A DNA stretch of 64,000 nt from Streptomyces polyasparticus. Its GTDB lineage: Bacteria > Actinomycetota > Actinomycetes > Streptomycetales > Streptomycetaceae. Under the pieces are notes generated by a model. That model did no database searches. It was not told the origin of the DNA and was given only the letters and a program-made list of their open reading frames with translations. The position numbers and the translations under genes were made by a program. How positions within the stretch are numbered: position 1 is the stretch's first letter; each line of letters begins with the position of its first letter. This document shows positions 42,655 to 51,112 of the stretch, piece by piece. The stretch is from NCBI RefSeq assembly GCF_014493765.1, contig NZ_JACTVJ010000007.1:496001-560000 (forward strand). The letters are read 5' to 3'.

Positions 42655-43904
42655 CAACTGAGCACCATCCCGTCCGAGACGAGCTCGTCGGTCAAGGCGG
42701 GGAAGGTGTCCAGGGTCTCGGTGACCAGGGCCTGCACCTTGTCGACCTCGACATCTTCGGACGCGAGGCGCACGAGGATCCGCCACGGTTGATCCAGGCG
42801 CTGGCCGGTCGTGGAGACCAGGTGGACCTCGGCGTGCTCGCCGGTTTCCTCGTGCAGCCGGGCCGCGAGGCGCTGGGCGGCAATGTTGTAGAGCTTGCCG
42901 ACGTGGTACACGGGGTTCTTGCCGTTGGCGCCCTCCAGGTTCATCGGGCGCAGCGGCGTGATGAGGCCGTTGACGCGGTTGCCGCGGCCGACGACTCCCT
43001 CGTCGCCGGACTCGATCGAGCTGCCGGTGTAGGTGAGGTACAGCTCGTCCTTCTCCGGCACATCACGGGCGTTGAGCCGGAAACTGACCTTGGCACCGGG
43101 CAGCCGGAGTACGGCCATGCGGTGGCACTCGGCGAGCACGCTCTCGGTGTTGCGTACGTACTCGGCTCGGCTGGCGACGTAGCGGGACTTCTGCGGAACG
43201 CACAGTACGACGTCGGCCTGCTCGCCGTCCCAGTACCCCATGAGCTTGACGTCGGAGCCGCACCAGCAGTGTGCGCGGGTGAAGTCGCTGTCGCCGGAGA
43301 AATGGTCCACGAGCTCCCGTACGAACGACTCGAAGGGGTTCTCCGGAGCCCAACCCGTACCCAATGACGTGTCGTTGGAAAGCCGGATCCGCCGCTCGCG
43401 CAGGTCCTCGATCGAGCGCGGGTTGAACCAGCGGGTGCGGTCGGGAACACCGTCGCCGGTGAGCACGGCGCCGGGGCTGGAGTTGCTGGTGATGTTGAAG
43501 ACGATGTCGAGGTGGTCGTTGATCTCGGGGAGCCGCTCGGCGAAGAACGCCCGGACCTCGGCCTCGACGATCTCGGTGACCGGGATGCGCTCCCCACCGC
43601 AGCCGGACGCTGCCCTGCCGTTGACCAGCACTCGGACGGGAGCGGTCATGGCCCCGCCGCCGTAGCGGACCTCGCTCGCGCCGCCGAGCAGTGCGAGCTT
43701 GTCGAAGTTGTGGTGCAGGACGGCGCCGAAGTGCCGCACCGTGTACCGGCTGTAGGCCCGAGACAAGCGCTCGGCCAGGTGGTCGGCGAGGGTGTCGGGG
43801 TGGCCGAGGCCCTTGCGCTCCACGATCGTGGTCGCGTCGGGCCGGCCGGTGCCGGTCTCGATCACCAGGTGGCTGTTGCCGGAGGACGTGCTCGTACGGG
43901 GCAT
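42654..43904 (-). CDS. Archaeal-type methionine adenosyltransferase
   Basis: A 416-residue S-adenosylmethionine synthetase of the archaeal family (AdoMet_Synthase type), not the usual bacterial MetK. It is recognised by VERKGLGHPDTLADHLAE near the N-terminus, GVVGRGNRVNGLITPLRPMN and the GKNPVYHVGKLYNIAAQRLA block. ATG 43904 is chosen because GGAG is 6 bases upstream; an ATG at 43931 is in frame but without a site. It makes SAM from methionine and ATP. Bacterial genes of this type are usually found inside natural-product or accessory clusters. It is the first gene of the operon. Confidence 0.85.
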   Translation of the reverse strand: MPRTSTSSGNSHLVIETGTGRPDATTIVERKGLGHPDTLADHLAERLSRAYSRYTVRHFGAVLHHNFDKLALLGGASEVRYGGGAMTAPVRVLVNGRAASGCGGERIPVTEIVEAEVRAFFAERLPEINDHLDIVFNITSNSSPGAVLTGDGVPDRTRWFNPRSIEDLRERRIRLSNDTSLGTGWAPENPFESFVRELVDHFSGDSDFTRAHCWCGSDVKLMGYWDGEQADVVLCVPQKSRYVASRAEYVRNTESVLAECHRMAVLRLPGAKVSFRLNARDVPEKDELYLTYTGSSIESGDEGVVGRGNRVNGLITPLRPMNLEGANGKNPVYHVGKLYNIAAQRLAARLHEETGEHAEVHLVSTTGQRLDQPWRILVRLASEDVEVDKVQALVTETLDTFPALTDELVSDGMVLS

Positions 43905-44025
43905 GGCGAACTCCATTCCGTAAGCGGGCATTTCGTACGCCGTACGACCCGGTCTGTATGCGGGCCGCGGTGGCTGTTACGGGAAGGAGCGTGCCGCCGA
44001 TCACGGAGGGGGTCACATAACCGAG

Positions 44026-44035
44026 GTGATATCAC
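44026..44035. promoter_or_regulatory. Perfect palindrome upstream of the SAM synthetase operon
   Basis: GTGATATCAC lies 121 bases before the start codon, in the 168-base gap between the 2H-phosphoesterase and SAM synthetase genes. A half copy (GTGATAC) follows at 44040-44046. It may be an operator for the neighbouring XRE regulator; this is inference only. Confidence 0.35.
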
Positions 44036-44072
44036 GGCGGTGATACGAGCAGTCGCCGCCGCCGAAAGAGGT

Positions 44073-44774
44073 TCAGGCAAGCGGGAGTTGGTGCACGGTG
44101 CGCCACCGGTAGGCGGCATCCTCGCGTCGTAGTTCGACCAGCTCCACGCGGTCGATCTCGACATGGACGGGAGGTAGCCGGCGCAGCGGGAGGATCGCGT
44201 TCCGGACGGGTTGGGCGTCCATGGCGCGGTTGCAGTACGCGATGCCGATATGCGGGCGCAACGACGAGGTCGGCTTGCCCAGCGCGACTCCGGCCTGCGT
44301 GCAAGCCTCCGACAGTGAGGCGTGCAGGTCGAGCAGCGGTGTCCAGGGCGCGACGCTGTAGCGGATCGCGCCCCGCGACGCGGTCAACGGCAGCGCTTGC
44401 GCCGTGAACGCGTTGAGCTGGCGGGAGCCCGCAGACTCCACCAGGCGGTCCAGCCTCTCGTTAGTGATGTCAGTCGTGAGGCCGACGCGGCCCATGGTCA
44501 GGTGCAGACCGTCCTCGGCAATGGCATCGAACCGCAGATCCCTCACGGTCTCCTGGCAGTGGCGGGCCTGGTCGATCAGCGCGGTGGCGTGCTTGAACGT
44601 GAGCATCCAGTAGTACGCGCGAGTGGTGGCGCTCCAACCAGGGCGCTCCCAGTGGTTGTTCATGGATGCCACCTCGGCGAACGCAGCCCAGTCATGTGCC
44701 GCGATCACAGCGGGATCATCAAGGTCAGGCGGGAGGGCGGGGGGAAATGCGTGGGGATCTGTCACGGCCTGCAC
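44073..44774 (-). CDS. 2'-5' RNA ligase / 2H phosphoesterase family protein
   Basis: A 233-residue protein with the two half-site histidine motifs of the 2H superfamily: DGLHLTMGRVG (HxT) near residue 90 and LRPHIGIAY (HxG, degenerate) near 172. The family cleaves or joins 2',5' phosphodiesters or 2',3'-cyclic phosphates in RNA or nucleotides. The loss of the second Thr/Ser may weaken catalysis. Its start lies 50 bases inside the end of the regulator gene, so the two are expressed together. A link with the tRNA-synthetase operon downstream is plausible. Confidence 0.7.
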   Translation of the reverse strand: MQAVTDPHAFPPALPPDLDDPAVIAAHDWAAFAEVASMNNHWERPGWSATTRAYYWMLTFKHATALIDQARHCQETVRDLRFDAIAEDGLHLTMGRVGLTTDITNERLDRLVESAGSRQLNAFTAQALPLTASRGAIRYSVAPWTPLLDLHASLSEACTQAGVALGKPTSSLRPHIGIAYCNRAMDAQPVRNAILPLRRLPPVHVEIDRVELVELRREDAAYRWRTVHQLPLA

Positions 44775-46248
44775 CCTCGGCTCCTCCGCTCTCGGTCAGG
44801 CGAGTCATCCTGGCAGACGCGGCTACCTCGCGGGCCAACGGTTCCGCCCGCCACACACTCAGGACCTCCCGGTAATCGCGCACGGCCGGGTGGTTGCGCC
44901 AGCGCGAGACCTGCGTCTCAAGCTCGCCGGCCCTCTGCACCACGGAACGAATAGGCGGCCCGTTCCGCACGTCCAGGGCACGACGCCCTACAGCCATGGC
45001 CTGCTCAACATCGGGCTGTGGGTCGCTGAGCAGAGCGGTAGCGACATCCAGGCTCACGAGTGTCTGAGTCCACGCCGAATCCGACTCCTCGACCAGCGGG
45101 GAGATCTGCTCGGCATACGCAAGCACCTCCCCGGTATCCCCGAGCGAGACGTGCGCGGTGGCCGCATTCGCGAGGGTGCGGGCCATGCTGTACGGGGCGA
45201 ATGCGATGCATGAGGTCAGCCCCGACGGCACCGTCACACGCCCGGTCAGTTCCAGGGCCTTGCCGATCGCCCGACGCGCACCCTGCGCGTTTCCCTGCTT
45301 TCCCAGCGCCCGCGCCGCCCCGTTCACCAGGAGTCGAATGGCCTGCGGATCGCGGGGATTCACCGAGATCCCCGCCTCGGCCCATCGCGCAGCTTGCTCA
45401 AAACGGCCCGTGTAATAGGCACCCAGCGACCGGGTCCCCAGCGCCCACATCATCAGCTCCTGGTCACCGATCTCTCGCGCGAGCTCATACGTCTCCGTGC
45501 AGTACGCCTCCGCCAGCGCCTCACGGCCCGCGTTGACTGCCATGTAGCCCAGCAACCCCGAGGCTTGCGCCGCCAGCCGGAACAGTGCCCGACGCTGCTG
45601 CGGTAACTGCCGCCCGTCGAGCCGCTCCTGCACGAAGCCTCGCAGGCGGTTGGCGCGCGGTGCTGAACGATGCGGACCCGCCGCCTCGTAGCTGCCGACG
45701 ATGTCGTCGACCTCGTGTTCCAGGAGGCTGAGCGTCGTGTCGTCGACGTTGGAGGAGGTGGTGGCGTTCAGCCGCTCGGCGATGGCGAGTGGGCTTTCCC
45801 ACTCGTACTCCACAAGTGGCTTGACCGGCATGGAGATCTGCGGGGGGCGCGTTTCTGCCCGCGCATTGCTGCGGGACAGAAGCATCGGCAGCACCTCGGT
45901 CGGGACCTCAAGGCGTTCGAGCACCGGCATGATCGTGTCGATGTGGCGCAGGCGCCGGGCACCGGACTCGAGCATGGACAGCGTGCTCTGCGTCAGTCCG
46001 GTCAGCTCACCTAGATCCTGCTGACGTAGGCCGGTGAGCTCCCGCACTCGGGAGAACAACGCACCGAAGTCCCATCCCGCCAGGGCTGAGCGCACGGTCT
46101 CGTCTTGCCATACGGAGTCCGGCAGCCGGCTGGGCGGCGAAGCAAGGGGTGCTTGTGTGCGGGAGCAAGCTGAGCACACCGAATCGGAGTTGTATCTGCT
46201 GAGTGGGCATGCGCAGCGCGCGCACCGGCGTACCTGATCAGCCGACAT
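44725..46248 (-). CDS. XRE-family regulator with zinc ribbon and TPR-like repeats
   Basis: A 507-residue regulator starting at ATG 46248 (GGGAGG upstream). The N-terminal CxxC pairs (CARCACPL, CSAC) form a probable zinc ribbon. Residues about 55-110 form the XRE HTH (TGLRQQDLGELTGLTQSTLS). The remainder is alpha-helical, with TPR-like units (QAARWAEAGISVNPRDPQAI and others) that usually sense a peptide or small molecule. This architecture is common next to specialised gene clusters in Streptomyces. It is the likely regulator of the SAM synthetase/SerRS operon. Confidence 0.8.
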   Translation of the reverse strand: MSADQVRRCARCACPLSRYNSDSVCSACSRTQAPLASPPSRLPDSVWQDETVRSALAGWDFGALFSRVRELTGLRQQDLGELTGLTQSTLSMLESGARRLRHIDTIMPVLERLEVPTEVLPMLLSRSNARAETRPPQISMPVKPLVEYEWESPLAIAERLNATTSSNVDDTTLSLLEHEVDDIVGSYEAAGPHRSAPRANRLRGFVQERLDGRQLPQQRRALFRLAAQASGLLGYMAVNAGREALAEAYCTETYELAREIGDQELMMWALGTRSLGAYYTGRFEQAARWAEAGISVNPRDPQAIRLLVNGAARALGKQGNAQGARRAIGKALELTGRVTVPSGLTSCIAFAPYSMARTLANAATAHVSLGDTGEVLAYAEQISPLVEESDSAWTQTLVSLDVATALLSDPQPDVEQAMAVGRRALDVRNGPPIRSVVQRAGELETQVSRWRNHPAVRDYREVLSVWRAEPLAREVAASARMTRLTESGGAEGAGRDRSPRISPRPPA

Positions 46249-46557
46249 CGTCGCCTCCCTGGGCCCCCTTGCGACATAGATGGAGTCAACCACTCCCGAT
46301 GTGCCCCAGGCCATACCGCCAGGATGCTGCACGCGGCGCATGGCGCGATCAGGTTGCCTGGACAGTGCCATGTGCATTCCTCTGAGGCCGTGCGGTGCAC
46401 TGCCCTGAGGGTTTGGCCTGATCCACATTGTGTTTGCAAGGGCATTCGGGTCAGGATGATCCAACCCCGTGGTGCGTGTGTTCCGCATGCGCAGGACGGG
46501 ATTGCAGGGCTGGTTCGGGCTCTGCCTGTAGACCGAGATCCACGGGGGTGGGTTCGC
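46249..46557. other. Divergent intergenic region (309 bases)
   Basis: It lies between the XRE regulator and the type VII secretion cassette and should hold both promoters. No clear operator or repeat is seen. A minus-strand frame extends through it from 46488, but its start lacks a ribosome site. Confidence 0.4.
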
Positions 46558-46890
46558 GTGAAGTTCGACATGGGTGCGTCAGTGCTGTCGAATCTGCGGT
46601 CGCAATCGCAGGGTTCGAGCGACGATCTAGGGTCGCTGATCCGTCAGTTGATCGCTGCTGCGCAGCCGCTGGAGGGCCGGTTCAACGGCTCCGGCAAGGC
46701 GGCCTTCGACTCCTTCAAGAACAATTCGGACGAGATCACCGCAGCCCTGAACGGCGCGCTGTCGGCGATTCTCGGCGGCCAGACAGGCATGGACTCGGCC
46801 TTCGGCACGGGCGACCAGGAGTCGGCGGACAATGCCCGCTCCAACATGGCTGCCGCGAACTTCGACGCCGCCCGCTTCGGCGGCCGCTGA
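46558..46890 (+). CDS. WXG100-type small helical protein
   Basis: A 110-residue helical-hairpin protein of the ESAT-6/WXG100 class that travels through type VII secretion or forms a complex with a larger toxin. Helix 1 is VLSNLRSQSQGSSDDLGSLI, the turn region has LEGRFNGSGKAAFDSFKNN (GSG replaces WXG), and helix 2 is DEITAALNGALSAILGG. It starts at GTG 46558; ATG 46570 is an alternative. It is the first gene of a rightward cassette. Confidence 0.72.
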   Translation: MKFDMGASVLSNLRSQSQGSSDDLGSLIRQLIAAAQPLEGRFNGSGKAAFDSFKNNSDEITAALNGALSAILGGQTGMDSAFGTGDQESADNARSNMAAANFDAARFGGR

Positions 46891-46910
46891 CTGACTGGGG
46901 GATCTGAATC

Positions 46911-47222
46911 ATGGCTTCGAATGCTGACCGTCGCTCGTACGACGTGGCCGCGTCGTCGGACGCGCAGGGCAACATCCAGGGCGTGATCGCACGTCTGGAG
47001 CAGGTGATCACGGACCGGGACCGTGCGGTGAAGGCGGCCATGGCCGACTTCCAGGCCGACGGTGTCTCGGACTCGTATCACGACAAGGAACTGCGCTGGA
47101 ACCGCGCCTCCAACGAGGTCCGCACCATCATCCAGCTCCTGAAGACCACGCTGGAGAAGAACGACGGCACCGCGCAGCAGACCCTGTCGCGCGCGAAGGC
47201 CGCCGTCGACTCCATCGGCTGA
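46911..47222 (+). CDS. ESAT-6-like (pore-forming ESAT-6 family) protein
   Basis: A 103-residue, two-helix protein: NIQGVIARLEQVITDRDRAV, then SDSYHDKELRWNRASNEVRT and IIQLLKTTLEKNDG. It fits the actinobacterial family annotated as pore-forming ESAT-6, usually paired with WXG100 genes like the one just upstream. It starts at ATG 46911 after GGGGGA. It probably assists export or delivery of the toxin at 47731. Confidence 0.72.
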   Translation: MASNADRRSYDVAASSDAQGNIQGVIARLEQVITDRDRAVKAAMADFQADGVSDSYHDKELRWNRASNEVRTIIQLLKTTLEKNDGTAQQTLSRAKAAVDSIG

Positions 47223-47305
47223 ACGACCGCGCGCCGCTCGGTGACGGCGCGGGAACGGTTCGCCACGATTGATCGCTCAGGTTCTTGTTCGTACGGGGGT
47301 TGTCG

Positions 47306-47734
47306 ATGACGCGCTGGGATATTCGTCCGCAGGGTGTTCAGGGCCAGTTGGAGAAGACCGGTGAGATGGCCGGTGAGGTGGAGAAGGCGCTGACCGCCCT
47401 GCTGACGCATCTGCAGGAGGCGGCTCAAGCTGCCGGGACCGCGGTGCTTCCTTCGCAGGCCGAGACGACGGTTCCGGGCAAGCGAGGTCCGGATAACTCG
47501 CCGCTCACCCAGAAGGCGATGGGGCCGGTGGCGGCCGGGATCGGTGAGTTCGTGCAGGGGAAGTCGAAGACAGACTTCAAGACCATCGCCGAGCGGATCG
47601 AGGCGTCGATGACGGGCGCCGCATTGGCGACCCGCGAGTACGTCGAGGGTGATCTGGAGACCGCGAAGCAGGCCCAGGATGCCGCCCGCACCGTGAACCT
47701 GGAGATGCTGCGGGACCTGCGGGGCCGGCAGTGA
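47306..47734 (+). CDS. DUF6507-like helical protein of the toxin cassette
   Basis: A 142-residue protein opening MTRWDIRPQGVQGQLEKTGE, mostly alpha-helical, similar in size and start to the DUF6507 proteins that sit between WXG100 genes and large toxins in Streptomyces. The stop overlaps the toxin GTG (GTGA), so the two are coupled. It is probably a chaperone or secretion partner. Confidence 0.6.
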   Translation: MTRWDIRPQGVQGQLEKTGEMAGEVEKALTALLTHLQEAAQAAGTAVLPSQAETTVPGKRGPDNSPLTQKAMGPVAAGIGEFVQGKSKTDFKTIAERIEASMTGAALATREYVEGDLETAKQAQDAARTVNLEMLRDLRGRQ

Positions 47735-50097
47735 GTGACAACACCGAGCCGGTCAACCCGAACGAGGTCCCGGTCTTCACCGGCAACTTGGAGGTGCTGG
47801 AGGAGAAGGTCACCGCGCTGCGCAAGGACGGCGAGAAGATCTCGGATGCCGCCGGTGACGTGCATGTCACCTTCGGTGGGCTTTCCGCCTTCTACGAGGC
47901 TCCCGAGGCGGAGCAGCTGTTTGCGACCACGTTGCCGGTGGTCGGCGCCGCCGACTCGCTGCACCTGGACGTCTCCGACGTCGCCTCCGCGCTCGGCGAC
48001 TACGCCGACACCGTGCGCCCCCTGAAGAACCGCCTGGAGCAGCTCACGCAGGAGGCCATCGCCTTTCGCGACATGACGATCGCCGATCCGGACTGGCGCG
48101 AGGACGGCGACCTGATCGACGAGAACGAGGCCCGGCGCACCGAGATCGGCAAGGTGTGGGGCCAGTTCATGGAGGCCGAGGTCGCGTGCCAGAACGCGAT
48201 CGTGGCGCTGGTGGGCGGCACCGGGCTGAAGATGAACGGCAAGCCCGGCCAGAAGGGCTACTACGGCTACACCGGTGACGTCCTGTCCCAGGTCGAGGAG
48301 CTGCCCTGGGGGAAGCCGGTCGAGGAATCGGTGCCCTGGTACCAGTCCTACGAGCATGTCGGTAACTTCTTCACCGGCTTCGTCATCGACGGCGGCTGGG
48401 CCACCATCAAGGGCCTGGGCACCCTGGTCGGTGTGGACGGCTGGGACAAGGCCGGCGAGGCGTGGACCGGCCTGGGCAAACTCGCCACAGGTCTGGCGCT
48501 GGTCGCCAACCCGCTGACCGCGGGCGCGTTCCTGCTGACCCCGGACGACAAGCTCCCCTCCTGGGTCCGTGACTCCCGCACCGCGCTCAAGGAGACCGGA
48601 AAGGCGATGGTCGCCTGGGACCAGTGGGACACCCAGCCCGGTCGCGCCGCCGGCGCGACTACTTTCAACGTCATCACCACCGTGTTCACCGGTGGCACGG
48701 GCGCCGGCCTCTCAGCCGCGGGCAAGGCCGGCCTCGGTGCCAAGGCCGCGGCCATGGCCGGGAAGATCGCCAAGTTCTCCGACCCCGTCTCCCTAACCTT
48801 CACCGCCGGCTTCAAGGCCGGTACGAAGGTCAGCGAGCTGATGGCCGGCCTGAAGAACATGGGGTACGGCAAACTCCCGACCGGTGTCATCGAGTTGCCC
48901 GAGGGCGCAGTGCATCACGCGGACGGCACCGTCGGTCTTCCCGAGGGAGCGGCCGCCCCCAAGGGCCTCACCCCAGCAGCGGACGGCACCTACCGGGTCC
49001 CCAAGGGAGTCGATGCCGTCCCCGTCGGCGCCATCCCTGACCCGCGCGTCAAAGGGGTCTACCTCCGCCCCGACGGCGCGATCATCAACGGCCGAGGCGC
49101 CGTCCTCAGCCACCTCGACGAGACACTCCCCGAGCCCGGCAAGAACCGGCTGGGCAACGCCGACGAAGCGAACGTGATCGGCCGCGTGGATGATCACGTA
49201 CTGGTCGGCGCCGGAGCACGCGCCGAAGCCGGCGCGACCATCCCAGCCCGGGCTGAGGCCGCCATCCCCGACGCCCGCATGGACCTGGAAACCGGTGGTG
49301 GTACGCGTGGCGCTGGACCAGGGGGCCCGGCGGATAGCGCCACCGGCGGCGGGACGCGCGGTGTCGGCAGCGGTGGTGCGGACGACCTCGCGCGCGGTTC
49401 CTCCGGGGGACACGAACCGCCCGCTGGAGCCAGGCGGGGCGGTTCCGGCGGCGGACTCCTCGACGACCTTGGCCGGCCCGGAGACGATGCTGTGTCCGGG
49501 GGCGACGGGTTGGATTCCGCCCCCGAAGGCGGTGCCGACGCCGGAAGTACTCCCTCGCCTGATGAGCCGCGTGGTTACCGTCCTGACGATGAGCCTGACT
49601 TCTCTCGTCCCGCACTGCCGCCCGGGAGGTCCGAGGTAACTCTGGGCGACATCCGCAATACGCGCCATTGGGAGGACCGGTGGAGGGGAGGCCAGGACTA
49701 CTTCCGGGATATCTACGGAGGCAGCCCTGAGCGCCATTACCCGGTACCCGAGAACGATCATCCCCTTTATCCTGTCTCGACGCCGGGCGGAAGGTACGTT
49801 GATGTCCCGGTGGACATGCCAGGGGGCCGCACGCTGGGGGTGGAGGTCAAGACGTACCTGAACTACCGAACCATCACCCTGGACAACGGCAGCAACAAGG
49901 CCGTCAAGAACGAGGTCCCCCTCAACGCGCACATGAAGCAAGAAATCCACAAGGATCTAGCACTTCGACGCATGGATCCGAAATTCGATCCCCGATGGGT
50001 CTTCACTCACGGAGGCCCGTCGCCAGCACTGCGGAAATACTTGACGGACGCCCGCATCATCTTCGTCGAGTACGGGCCGCACCCGAAGAAGAACTAG
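47731..50097 (+). CDS. Type VII polymorphic toxin with nuclease-like C-terminal domain
   Basis: A 788-residue multidomain protein. Residues 1-150 are helical and WXG/LXG-like (LEVLEEKVTALRKDGEKISD). Residues about 200-370 contain hydrophobic segments (FFTGFVIDGGWATIKGLGTL, LATGLALVANPLTAGAF). Then come repeat-like PEGA/PxG modules and a long Gly/Asp-rich disordered linker (about 510-630). The last 150 residues form a compact domain with YVDVPVDMPGGRTLGVEVKT (D...ExK), the metal-binding arrangement of PD-(D/E)XK nucleases. It is probably exported by a type VII apparatus encoded elsewhere and cuts nucleic acid in rivals. No secretion ATPase is in the window. Confidence 0.75.
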   Translation: MSDNTEPVNPNEVPVFTGNLEVLEEKVTALRKDGEKISDAAGDVHVTFGGLSAFYEAPEAEQLFATTLPVVGAADSLHLDVSDVASALGDYADTVRPLKNRLEQLTQEAIAFRDMTIADPDWREDGDLIDENEARRTEIGKVWGQFMEAEVACQNAIVALVGGTGLKMNGKPGQKGYYGYTGDVLSQVEELPWGKPVEESVPWYQSYEHVGNFFTGFVIDGGWATIKGLGTLVGVDGWDKAGEAWTGLGKLATGLALVANPLTAGAFLLTPDDKLPSWVRDSRTALKETGKAMVAWDQWDTQPGRAAGATTFNVITTVFTGGTGAGLSAAGKAGLGAKAAAMAGKIAKFSDPVSLTFTAGFKAGTKVSELMAGLKNMGYGKLPTGVIELPEGAVHHADGTVGLPEGAAAPKGLTPAADGTYRVPKGVDAVPVGAIPDPRVKGVYLRPDGAIINGRGAVLSHLDETLPEPGKNRLGNADEANVIGRVDDHVLVGAGARAEAGATIPARAEAAIPDARMDLETGGGTRGAGPGGPADSATGGGTRGVGSGGADDLARGSSGGHEPPAGARRGGSGGGLLDDLGRPGDDAVSGGDGLDSAPEGGADAGSTPSPDEPRGYRPDDEPDFSRPALPPGRSEVTLGDIRNTRHWEDRWRGGQDYFRDIYGGSPERHYPVPENDHPLYPVSTPGGRYVDVPVDMPGGRTLGVEVKTYLNYRTITLDNGSNKAVKNEVPLNAHMKQEIHKDLALRRMDPKFDPRWVFTHGGPSPALRKYLTDARIIFVEYGPHPKKN

Positions 50098-50125
50098 CGA
50101 CCGCCACGCACCTGAGAGACGCACA

Positions 50126-50593
50126 ATGCCCCAGCACAACCCGCAAGTTCCACCTGCTGACCTGGCAGAGTGGGCCACGCAAATGCACAGGAACGCCCTC
50201 AGCCTCGCAGACATGCTGAGCGTCCCTGAGAGCACCTACACGAGCAATCCGCTCAGCCTGCTGCCGGCACTGCAGAACTACGTGTCTCGCCTTCCGCTGA
50301 ACCAGTTCGAGCAGTCCGACTGGGCTGCCCTGCACATGGATCTCACTTCATACCTGGCCGACGCGCTCATCCACCTGCACGGTGTGCGTTGGGTGGTCGC
50401 CGAGGACCCCTCATCGCCGCGCGGTTACCGCTATGTGATCGAAACGGCCAACTCCGAAGCGAGCGCCAAGCGCGTCGACCCTGCCGACGTCGTGATGGTC
50501 GAATTCAGGAACCTGCCCATCGAGGTCGTACGCATGATGGCAAGCGCCGAACTCTCCTTGGGCTTGTCATCCTCGGCTGGCGAAGGCGAGTAA
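50126..50593 (+). CDS. Candidate immunity protein 1
   Basis: A 155-residue acidic protein, 28 bases after the toxin. It is helical in its first half (LPALQNYVSRLPLNQFEQSD) with a beta-rich second half (WVVAEDPSSPRGYRYVIETA). Immediate downstream placement and size suggest it neutralises the nuclease domain. No family is recognised. Confidence 0.5.
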   Translation: MPQHNPQVPPADLAEWATQMHRNALSLADMLSVPESTYTSNPLSLLPALQNYVSRLPLNQFEQSDWAALHMDLTSYLADALIHLHGVRWVVAEDPSSPRGYRYVIETANSEASAKRVDPADVVMVEFRNLPIEVVRMMASAELSLGLSSSAGEGE

Positions 50594-50601
50594 CGGACTG
50601 C

Positions 50602-51039
50602 ATGAGCGACCTCTTCGAACTCCAGCTTTCCCTGGACCTTCCCAGCGATCTGAGCGACAACGAACTCAGCTCGCTGCGCTGGCATCTGGGCGCCGAGGAC
50701 CATAAGCCTCTCGCCGATCCGGACGATCCGGACAACTGGCCGCTGCTCTGCTACCGCGGCCCCGCCACACGCATCGGCGGCCTCGTGACCGGTGACCTGC
50801 AGCACGGAAGGCGCGGCTGGTCTCTCACAGTCCGCCAGGAAGTCCACCCCGACGGGTTCTCGCTGCTGGACTCCCTGCTGTCCTGGCTCGGCGCCCGGAC
50901 GACGACCATCGGGACTGTGGGCTCCCTCCGCTTCCTTGAAGACCACGTCCCGGACCTCTTCATCGCCGAAGCGGGATCGATCACACGCGTCGCGCTGATG
51001 CAGCAGCAGGCCGAGGCCACCCTGCTGCCCTATGAGTAG
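50602..51039 (+). CDS. Candidate immunity protein 2
   Basis: A 145-residue acidic protein (ATG 50602, 8 bases after the previous stop). Begins MSDLFELQLSLDLPSDLSDN, and its centre has GRRGWSLTVRQEVHPDGFSL. Either this or the preceding product could be the cognate antitoxin; the other may be an orphan immunity gene. No family is recognised with confidence. Confidence 0.5.
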   Translation: MSDLFELQLSLDLPSDLSDNELSSLRWHLGAEDHKPLADPDDPDNWPLLCYRGPATRIGGLVTGDLQHGRRGWSLTVRQEVHPDGFSLLDSLLSWLGARTTTIGTVGSLRFLEDHVPDLFIAEAGSITRVALMQQQAEATLLPYE

Positions 51040-51112
51040 GCGCCCGTAGGTCCAGGGGTGGCTGCGCCGACCTTTCTGGGACACCTCTGCTGAGCCGACG
51101 TCCCTCCGATGG

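Noticed and set aside
37461-43904. Valanimycin-type cluster
   Set aside because: A second SerRS recalls VlmL, but no VlmA-like seryl-tRNA transferase or amine hydroxylase gene is present in the window.
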